Part shown: one piece after another, positions 6,993 to 17,500 of the stretch
Layout of the letters: every line of letters starts with the position of its first letter
Numbering within the stretch: the stretch's first letter is position 1
Origin: Methylobacter sp.
GTDB lineage: Bacteria > Pseudomonadota > Gammaproteobacteria > Methylococcales > Methylomonadaceae
Reading direction: 5' to 3'
Length of the DNA stretch: 35,817 nt
NCBI RefSeq assembly: GCF_004322395.1
Contig: NZ_SCTW01000155.1
Location: 1 to 35,817 of the forward strand
Position numbers and translations under genes: made by a program
The notes under the pieces: model-generated
What the model was told of the DNA's origin: nothing
Database searches by the model: none
Seen by the model: only the letters and a program-made list of their open reading frames with translations

Positions 6993-8545
6993 TCACTTGA
7001 TTTTCACTACCAAGCCCGTCAACTCTGCTAGGCTTTGCTCCTTGGGCTGGTCGGTCAATAACTCCGCAACCCAATCGTCTTTTTTCAGCTTACCTAGGTT
7101 CGGTACTTGGCCTGTCCAATCGATTTGGTCGGTCGTCAAGCTGCTGTGCCGGTTAATGGGGATCGTACCTTGCCGGTCGTCATGCTGTTGACTGTCATCG
7201 TTATGGGCAGACTGCACGATGATCGTAGCGCCCCGGTGCTCGTCGTAGCCTTGGTAGCCTTTGTGCTCACTATGTTCGAAACCATGATGCCAACCGTGAT
7301 CATGATGGTCTTCGTCGTGGTCTTTTTTAGGCAGTACGGTCAAGGTGATGCTGGCGGTAGTACTGAGCTGGCCGTCGGAAACCGTGTAAGTGAAGGTCTC
7401 GGTGCCCGAGAATTCGCGCTTCGGCGTGTAAGTGTAAGTGCCGTCGGCGTTTTTGCTCAGTTTGCCGTGCTTGGGTTGGGTGAAACTCAAGCTCAGTACG
7501 TCGCCATCGACATCGCCGATCAGACCGGCGAAGTCGATGATGACGCTGCCGCCTTCGTTCAGCGTGTAGCTGGCGCTGTTGGCGACCGGAGCATCATTGA
7601 CCGGCAACACAGTGACCTGGAGGGAAGCTTCGACGGTCGCCTGGGACCGGTTGGCTTGCTCGGTGGCGGTGGCGATGACTCTCAGGGCGAATTGGCCGTT
7701 AAAATCTTGGGGCGGCAGGATCGCGAGCCTACCCCAATTCCAGCCGGTCACATCGGTCATGTCGCTACCCAGGCTGGCGGTGAAACGGTTGACGCCGTCG
7801 GTCAAGGTGGCACCGACCGGAATCGCGCCGATGGCCAAGGTCAAGGTTTCGGAACCGTCGGTGTCCTGTAACAGGGCGCCGATCGCGGACAATGGTATCG
7901 CGCCGTCCTCGAAGCCGGTGTTGGCCTGAAGGGTTTCGTTCAAGGCGATGTTGTCGATCATCATGCCGCCGTGGGCTTGGCCGGAATCGGCTTCGCTGAC
8001 GATGCGGATGGTCTGCGGGCCGCCGCTGCCGATGAAGCTAAAGCTGCGAGTTTGCCAGTTCAGCGCGCTGCTTGGGCTGATGCTGTCGTCCATGCCGATC
8101 TTGACGCCGTCGACATAAATGCCGATCCGGGTCGTGTCGGCGCTGTAGCCCGGATGGCCGGCCAGGTCGAGGCTCAGGGTGTAGATCGCGCCGGCGATCG
8201 TGTCGATGCGACGTTCGATGCCCCGTGTTTCATGGCCTTCGCCGTTGGTGTTGCCAAGTTCCAGCCAGTTACCGCTGCCGCTGGCCGCGTAAACGGTCCG
8301 GCGTTGACCTTGGGCATCCTTGAGGCTGTCGCCGTGGCTCCACACGATGAAGCGGCTGTTGCCGTTGTCGTGCCGGTCGTGTCCGTCCTGTTCGTGACAG
8401 TCATCATGATCTTTATGATGATCGTGCTCTGGCCGGGCGACTACTGTCCAACCTTCCAGTTCGCGTTGTTCGATATGAGCCGCCTCGTGGCTACGGTTCC
8501 TGATGCTGTCCCAATCGGTGCGGAAGCGTTCTAGGCTGGCGCCGG
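6993..8545 (-). other. C-terminal region: His/Asp-rich jelly roll, final cadherin-like repeats and tail (giant protein)
   Basis: A DUF642-like module (ELEGWTVVARP, then SGNWLELGNTNGEGHETRG) contains a His/Asp-rich insert at 8358-8432. Two cadherin/VCBS-like repeats follow to about 7335. A second His/Asp/Glu-rich stretch is encoded at 7229-7328. The tail ends with DDWVAELLTDQ and SLAELTGLVVKIK, a candidate type I secretion signal. Confidence 0.6.
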
Positions 8546-11500
8546 GTACGTCGCTCAGCACTAAGGTAGGCGCGTCGGCGACGGCGTTGACGATCAGACG
8601 GACGGTGGCGATGCCGGAGTCGAGGCCTGTCCTGAGCGGAGTCGAAGGATCGCCGTCGTTCAGTTGGTAGCTGAAGCTATCTTCGCCGCTCCAGTTTGCC
8701 AGCGGCGTATAGCTGACGGTGTTGTCAGCGTTGACTACCAACAGGCCGTGCAACGGTTGGCTGACGATCACCAGGTTCAGCGCGGTGCTGTCGATGTCGA
8801 CATCGTTGGCCATAATGGCGAGCTGAATGCTGCGGTCTTCATCCAGCGTCGCGCTGTCGTCCAAGGCGACCGGGGCGTCGTTGACGGCAGTGAGGGTCAG
8901 GCGCACGATGGCCGGGCCGGAATCCAGCCGGCCGTCGCTGACTGAATAGCTGAAGCTATCCTCGCCGTTGTAGTCGTCTACCGGCAGGTAGGTATAACTG
9001 CCGTCGTCGTTCTTGATCAATTGACCGTGTTGAGGCTCGCCTACCGTCACGGTTAGCGGGTCACCGTCAACATCGCTGGCGCTACCTTGCAAGTTCAACG
9101 TGATGCGGCCGTCTTCGAGCAGGGTCGCGGCAATCGGGCTAACTACAGGGGCGTCGTTGACCGGCACGATGGTCAACAGCACAGTAGCGACGGCGGAATC
9201 CAGTCCTGTCCTGAGCGGAGTCGAAGGGTCGCCGTCGTTGACTTTATAGGTAAAGCTGTCGGTGCCGTTGTAGTTGGCGTCCGGGATATAGGTGAAACTG
9301 CCATCGGCGGCGACGCTGACTTGGCCGTGCTGGGGACCAGCGACTACGCTGGCCTGTAACGCGGTACTGTCGATGTCGGCGGCCGCGGCCAGCAAGCTGC
9401 CGGTCAGCGCAGTGTCTTCATCGGTGCTCAGGCTTTGGTCGCCTGCGGTCGGCGCATCGTTAACCGGCGTAACGGTCAAGGTCACGGTAGCCAGGTTGGA
9501 ATCGACCCGGCCGTCGCTCAGTTTGTAGGTGAAAGTATCCTCGCCGTACCAATCGGATGCCGGGGTGAAGCTGAAGCTGCCATCGGCGTTGACGGAGACC
9601 TGGCCGTGGGCCGGGCCGTCGACGATGACCGGCACAAAACCCGGTTGGAGAGAGTTGAGGTCGTTGCCCAGCGCGTCGATGACGGTTGGGGTGTCTTCGG
9701 CAAGCGTGACGTTGTCATCGGCAGTTTGCGGCACGCCCAGACGCAGGTCGCGCACGGTGATGCGGCTGTTGCTCGCCTCGCTGCCCTGGCCGAAGCCGAT
9801 CAGGTCGAAAGACAGGTTGACCGCAGTGCCGGCGGCAATGCCGCCAAGATCAGCAAGATAAGTCCGGCTGCCGTCGGCGTTGTCGATCCGGGTGATGCCG
9901 GAGGCTTTGTGTTCCTCGCCGTTGGTCTGAAGGTTCAGGAAGGCGTCGTTGCGACTCAAGCCGGTCGCGCCGAACAGCGACACGCCGGTGTTGGCGTCGA
10001 GCAAGGCCACCTCAAACGCGTCGTCGGGGCCGTCGGCCTGGTCGCCCAGTGCAGCAGAGATCGTGAACGACAGGAAGCGGTCGTGTTCGCCGAGCATAAA
10101 GGCTTGGTTCAGGCGGGTTTGGCTGCCAGAAACTTCGCTGAATACCGCCTCGCCTCCCGTCTGTCCTGAGCCTATCAAAGGATTGACAACGACGTTGCCG
10201 GTGGTTTCCCAGCCATCGGCGCTTTCCAGTTTGCCGTTGACCAGGGCCGGATTGGCGGCGATGTCGTATTGCACTGGCGCGTTGGCGGATAGGCGGCTGC
10301 CCCTATTAGTATTCCGGCGCGTCAGGCCAAGGAAGGAGATGCCGAAACCGGCACCCAGCGGCAAGGTCGGGATCGGCGATGGCGCGGTGCCGTTGTCGGC
10401 CAGCGCCGCGCTATCCGATCCGGCCAAGTTTTGCTTGGCTTCGGCCACCAGTTGCGCCATCAGCGCCAACTCGTCGGACGACGGCAACCGCCGCATACCG
10501 GGAGTTAACGTGGTGCCCATGAAGTCATGGGCATCGGCACTGTGCGCCAAGCCTAAGGCATGACCGTATTCGTGCAACAGCACCGACAGCATGTCCATTT
10601 TGCCAGCCGCCGCGCTACCCTCCTTGGCGACCCATTCGTTAGGGTTACTGGTCGGCAGGAAGTCTTCGTTCAGGTACGGGGTGTAGTCGATGTACCAGCC
10701 GTGACCGGCGGCGTCGGTGTCGAGGGTTATAGTGGCGGCTGCGCCCTCGCCTTTTGCTTCGCCGACGGCGGCGCCAGTAAGATTGGCGAAAGTTACCGCA
10801 GGAGTGAGATAATCATAAACTGTAAAAGCGGTGGGTAGACTGAGAGAATAGGTACCATCAGTGATGTTGGCTATTGGGCTGTCTAGGGTAGTTATATTCG
10901 GCATTCCGTCGGAGAAATTGGATATTTGCCATATCGTCTTTGGACAATATTTTTTGTAACCATTTTTAATATCACTCCTAGTTAATTCAGTCGTTACTAC
11001 TTTTAGGTAATAAACTACCTTTACTTTGTAATCACCCATTTTTACTAAAAACACTACTTTGTCGGGACCTACATAGCCGCTATCAGGCTTATAACCATAA
11101 ACATCATCGGAAATAAATCGATCCAAAACTGGTTCTAAATCAAAGTTACCCGTGTCCCTATTCTGTAGCTTTATAGTGCCATGCTTGGGTAGTTCTAATA
11201 GCTGAATTTCAGCCGTTTCTACTACTTTAGCCCAAGCATCATAATCAGTTTCCATGGCTAGCGGAGAATGCTTATAACTAAATGCGGCACCTGCTTCAGT
11301 AATAGTTGAAAGATAATAAAACCCATAATGCGTTAGGTTATTTCTATCCAATCCTAAACTATTTTTCCCATCAAATTGGTTATGTATATTGCTAGAAGCC
11401 GGCAAACAAACACCTACTGTGCCGTACAACTGGTCTGGGTTGTTTTTTGCATTTGAGGTCGCTACCAGCACTGTAGCTGCTTGTGTAGGTAATGTATCCA

Positions 11501-14500
11501 CATAGTTGGTATCTACTAGCAACATGTCAATCTCTCCTGTTTGAATATCAAAATCACTCAGCAAATCGTTTAAACTCTGATTTGTGGAGAGTTCATTCTC
11601 CGTCATATTAGTTTCAGCCGCCAATAAATGACGCGGTTCTATTGGCTGTAGTATGCGGCTGTTTAATGCGATGCCGAATTTTGTGTTGTATCCATCTTTA
11701 TTCGTAGCCTGAACTCCTACTATTTTAAGTAGGTCGCCCATGTTGCCATAGGCGTTTTGATCCTTTATAGACATAAGTATGTTGTTCCAATCGTTAGTCC
11801 TCTCCCTTTTTTCTTGATTGTATTCTGAATTAGGATCATTCTGCTGCGCAGGCTTCCCAGCCCCTCTGATCGTTATGTATGTCTTTTGAAAATCTGCATC
11901 GACAGGGTTATTTACATCCATCCTGTTATTTAAATGATGACTGTTCCAGTACAAAGCGCTAGTTCTAGCCGCCACGTTTTTGTCATTTGAAACATCTAAA
12001 TAATTTGTTTCAAGATCATAGGTACCTGCACCATAGGCAGCATTTAGGTTAACAGTCGCTGTGCGGTAATTATCTCTCCAAGTAAGCTGTATAAGCCCTC
12101 TACCCTTATAGTTTGCGCCATCTTGGATGCTTGTATTTCCATTAGTTGAAATGCCTTTATTTATCCTGTCAGTATAATAATCAAACCCAGCTTGAGCATC
12201 ACTTAAGTATTCAGTAGTTGACCTTAGCCCAAATGACTCTGCATTTATATTCGCCATAAAAGCAGCAATACGGTTTGTCGTATTAAGGCCAAACTTTTTC
12301 ATGGCATCATTAAGTGGCTGCACCCAATCGGATACAAAACCTCTTGAATAACCTATTATTGCCGCTAAAGAGTCCGCTGTTAATTGTGAACCTAAGCTAC
12401 CCTGTTTAGAACCTAACCCTCCTAACAGTAAGTTTTCATTATCAATTAATCCACCAGTTTGACCATTCCCAAAAAGTGCTTGTTGAATCTTTGCTGCATT
12501 GGCATTTACAATCATGGCAAGCTGATTATTTTCATCAAGCGAACCATTATTCGAAACACTATCATTCATCGTTGCTGCATAAACTGCTAAAAAGTCTTTT
12601 AGGGCTTGGTCTTGCAGATTTGATTCAGCATTACCAGATGAAGATGCTCCTGAAGCTGGTGCTCGGTTGGTGTATTGCAATAGATCAGCCAATTGCTGCG
12701 CAACACCAGAATCCCACTTACCATTGCTTAGGCTTGAAAGTATCCCTTTTTGTTCTAGCACATATTTAAGCTTTTGCAACGGCGTAGCACCTGTGGCATT
12801 GCTTGCCGTAACACTTAGCAAATCCACACTATTAATATCAGATAAGCCCAATAGCCACTCGTTACCATCTATCCCGCTTTGATTGCCAGTTTCTCCGCCA
12901 GAAATATAGTTTGGATTGATGCCAAGCTCTAGCATCACCCCTAACTTACCGCTACCAGCGAATTGCAACGGTTGTGTCCTGCCTTGTGTTTGAGCAGTTT
13001 TAGCCGACAAAGCCATTAGGTCAAACACCCAACTCGTGCCAAACACATGCCCGTTAGTAGAAAGATCGCCAGTTTGTTGATTGATCCAGGCGGTCACTCC
13101 TAATTTAGCATTTGTTGCTGCATAAGTGCTGCCTGTATTTGCAAAAAACTGTATCCAATGTGGTGCGTTGTAAGCGTTAAGCCAATTTTGCGTAAGTGCA
13201 GTTTGCGTTCTTGCAGCAATATCGCTACCACTATCCAGATGTTCAATAATGCCATCTATGCCGTAGTTATCCGTTTCACTACTTAGGCCTGCCGCTAGCC
13301 ATGCCTGTTGTTTAGCTTTTCCAATTGCAATATCTAACCCATTAGTTGCTGCCATCTTGATAACTTTAGCCCTGAAATCATCCAGTTGTTGTACTGATCC
13401 CCCTGTTCTAGTTCCCGTCTCAGTTATCACAGGCGACAACGCTTCAAAACTACCAGGCACCTCTTCAAAAACAGGTATACCACTACTTGATAATGTAATT
13501 CTGTACTGAACCTTAACCTGTATTGAACTAACATTAATAGTAATTCCATACTTAGTAGCTGAAGCTGAACCCGTAGCTGTTCCTTCGCCAATTTTTGAAG
13601 TGTAGCGCACCACTGTCTCAAACAGATTGAGCGCCTGTTGCTCATTATTATCAAACTTACCATCAACCTTTATCTCTTGAACAGGCTTGCCAGTGGTAGC
13701 ATCAACGGAAGCATACCCTAGATATTTAAGCCTTTGCTCAACGCGAGCTACGTCGAGTAAATCCGCGCTTGCCGTATCAATTCCCCCTTTCAGCAAAAAT
13801 TGCGAATAACCAGGATTGTCCAACGGCCTGTCACCAACAAAGGCATTGGCGGTAGAGGCATAATCTTTAGCGGTGACAAATACGATACCCTTACTGTCTT
13901 GCGGCTGGGTTGATACAGCAGAATTTGGATTGGATTCATCTTTGAAGTGAAAAATAAGTTGGGCAAACTTATCGGCCAGGGTTTGCCCCGCGCGTAGTTT
14001 TTCTATATCAGAAGGTATCCCCGAGTTTTTCTCATCTGTGATATTAGGTATAAAAAATAATATGCCTGTCTCTTTAAAGTTGGCATCTATGGTACTTTGA
14101 ACATTGCTCGCATCTGCCGATTGGCGAGAAATAATAGTTGAACTGGCTGATGAAGAATTTCCATTTGTAACCAGCAATTTTAGTGCAGGACTTTCTCCAG
14201 GAGCTTTTCCTGCAAAGTATTCCAACTGTTGTGGATCTAAGGAAAAGTCTGACAGTTCCAGCATTCTAGCAGTAAGGAATCCTTTATCCAGTAAACTCAG
14301 CTTAGCCAAAGGCGTTTTAACGACAGTTTCACTAAATATTCCTTCACTCAATAACAATTGTCTGGCGGCCTGTTCTTTCAAATCGATACCGATCACATCG
14401 CCCATATTGCCTTCCGCGTTAGCAAATATCCATTCAGGATTAAACGCGGTGCCTAGCGTTCCTTTAAATTCACTGCCGGGGCTGGCGATGCTTTGTTCGG

Positions 14501-17500
14501 CGTTGGGGGTGGCGCTCAGGCTGATGTGTTTACGCAGACGATCCTGGGCCGGCTGGGCCAAGGCGGCGGTTATCAGGGCTTTGACGTCCCAGGCGTGGCT
14601 TTGGCTGGGCTTTTGCGTTAACGATTCGGCGCTGAGAATATTGCCGCTGTAGCTGCCTTTCAGTTGTCCGATCAGCACGGCGCCGTCTTCGGACAGGCTG
14701 AGGTTGACGATGCCGTAACCGTCCAACGGCAAGGTGGCGCCCAGGTATTCGGGGCTGCCTTGTTTGCCGAACGGGTCTTTGACGATGCCGAGTTTGCCGC
14801 CGACGGCGACTTTTTTCGCGGAGGCCGAGCCTCCTACGGCCAGCGGCGGGCCGGACGGGGTGAAGATAAAGGTAGGCGCTTCATACATGGCTTTCCAGTA
14901 CGGGTCGAAGAAGTGATAGTTGTCGTCGGAAACTATCGCGTACTCGACGCCGTCTTGTTCGACCAGTACGGCGCTTTGCGCGCGCTGGATGTCGAGGCGG
15001 TCGATGAAAATTTTGTCGCTCGGTTGCGACAGGGGGATGGCTTCCAGTTTGGCGCCGGTTATTATACCGTCGGCGTCGCGGCTTAGGGTTAGTGTGGACA
15101 GGCCGCGGTTGTAATCGGACACGTTGGCGACCAGGTAGCGGTTTTCGTCGCGGGTGGCGGTGATCACTTGCGGCGTTTTTCCGCTACGGCTGTCATTGGG
15201 CGGATCGACCTTGATGATGGTTTTGATGACGCCGGTGTTGAAGTTGAAGGTGTTGAAATCCAGCACCAGGATATCGCCCGGTTCGGCGTTAGGATTGATG
15301 CTGAAGCTGTTAGCCGCTTTCGGCACGGCAACGACCAGGGTTTGGCCGTCGGGACCTACGGTCATGCCTGCGACGCCGAGTTTGCTCTGCTCTATGCCGG
15401 TGCCTTGGATCGATCTAAAGGTGTTGTAGGTTGAGCTGCCGGGATTGGTGTCCATGGCATAGAGCTGGTTGTTGCCGGAGCCGTTGCCGTAGCTTTGGCC
15501 TTCGCCGACGATCAACAGGCTGCCCACGGAGGCGAGGCTGACGATGTTTTTGCCGCCGGGTATGGCGAGGGTGTCGATCAGCTTGAAGGTTAACAGGTCG
15601 ATTTCGTAAACGACACCTTTGCCGGCGACGTAGGCGCGGCTGAGGTCGGTCGAGAACGCGATAGGCTGGACTTTGTTGCCGGCAAGATAAGCGCCGTCAA
15701 AGCCTAGCGGTTGTCCGGTGCCGATTTTATTGACCAGGTTGACTTGGCCTACGGTTTTGTTCTGCCGGTAGAATTCGACGCCGGTGCGGGTCAAGGTCGC
15801 CGCCATGTCAGCTTTAGGCGTCAGGCGCAGGGTGTTGCCGGCAAATTCGATCGGGGCATCGCCGGTCACGTAGCCCGGGATGACGCGCACCAGTTGCCAG
15901 CCGACGCTGCCGACGGCGAAGGCTTTGCCGTCTTGGTCTTTTAGGTTGGCGGTGTCGACTGTGATTGTGCCGACGGTTCCGTTATCCAAGGTCTGCACGT
16001 CGCGATAAGAGCCGTCGGCAAACAAGGCGCGCAGTTTGAGCGTGCCGGTTAGTTGACCGGGGTCGGCGTTGGCGACGGTCAGGGTGAAGACGCCGGCATC
16101 GCTGACATTAGCGCCGGAGAGATTGGGCACGACGATGGTGCCCCATGGCGTAACCGCCGGCGGCAGTTGGGCGCTGGTGTTAATGACCGGCGGCTGATTT
16201 GCCGTTGGGATGTCGATGTCGGCGAACTGGGGCACGCCAAAATGGTAGCTGCCTGCTGAACAGTTCGATGACATGGTGGCAACGATGCCAATCATTTCAG
16301 CGGTGGTTATAAATCCTCGCAAGCCACCGTTAAAGCTTATGCTGAGACCAAGAGGCCCACCAAAGGTAATAAAATCGCCTACGCCCGTGATGAGTTCGAA
16401 CGGGTTAGCGATGACGCCGGGCAGTTTTTTATAAACCCTGTATTCACCGGATTCGACCGCGCCGGGATACGGCGGGCTGGCGGTTTTGGCGACGGCATTG
16501 CCATTCGCGTCAATGCCGATAAAGCCGTTGTCGACGACCCACCAAGTATCTTGGTAGATAAGGTTATCGGCGGTGCTGCCTGGAGCAATGACTTGGCCTT
16601 TACGCAGGAACCAGACTTCATCGCCCGCTTGCACATCCACGCTGTTTTGCAGCGGAATCGACAATTGCAGCGGATAGGCGCTGGCTGTGTTGCCGATGTC
16701 CAGCGTGAACGCCCCGACCGCTTCGAGCCCGCCGGCTTGGGCGGCAAAAGGGGCGGTCGCAGGATCGACGGCAGCCAAGTCGATACGACTGATCGAGACC
16801 GGGGTGTCCTGTTTCAGCGCATCTTTTCCGATCAATACGGTCTCCCCGGTTTCGGCGCTAATGGCAGCTCCTTGTTGGGCGTTGACGGTGATGCTTTGCG
16901 GGGTGGCGCTGGCCGGGTCGTTATCGGTCAGCTGCGCGACTTGCACGGACAGTTGGATGTCGCTTTGGCCGATAACCTGTTCGCTGACGGTGCCATAGGC
17001 ATCAACTACGCTGCCTAAATGAACAATGGAAACAGTGACGTTGCCGGCGCGTAAGGCGGTGATGAGTCCGTTATCGCTGACGGTGGCGATGCTGTCATCG
17101 GAAACGATATAGCGGGTGCCGCTGAACACGGCGGGAACGGCGGCATAGACGTAGGTGGTGATTTCACCGGTATCCGGATCTTCATAGGTTTCTGTGGTTT
17201 CCGGAGTACCGGCAAAAGCGGTTTGACTCGCCTCGTGTACGTCGGTATTGAGCCCGGTGTTGGGATCTATGACGTGGACTTTCAGTTGGCGGGTCGTTCC
17301 GGGCACCAAGGTGAGTGAGTTGGGGTACACGTCGGGCGTTAGCGTCAACGGTACAGTGGCATCGATGGATTTGCCGGTTTGCGGATCAAGCTGCGCCGGC
17401 TGCGCGACGTTAATAGCCGCGACGGTACGGATCGTATAAGTTTGCAGTTGCTCATCCGTTGCGGTGCGGCTTAGGCCGATCAGGCTTGCACCTGCGGCTT

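Larger units (their letters stand above)
8545..9725 (-). other. Four tandem-95 / VCBS-like cadherin repeats (giant protein)
   Basis: Each ~95-residue unit reads VNDAP---D----EDT-----L-A-D-D------V---P-HGQ--V--DGSFTY-P---YNG-DSF-Y-V-DG. Units 2 and 4 carry an extra DPSTPLRTGLDS loop encoded by a REP-like palindrome. Unit boundaries are near 9440, 9140 and 8865. Confidence 0.85.

Noticed and set aside
6820-7074. 84-codon minus-strand frame over the giant gene's stop
   Set aside because: It overlaps the giant gene's 3' end in another frame and runs into the MITE-like element; no family or ribosome-binding site is seen.
7107-7871. 254-codon plus-strand frame opposite the giant gene
   Set aside because: It is the antisense of repeat-coding sequence in GC-rich DNA, with no recognisable protein features.
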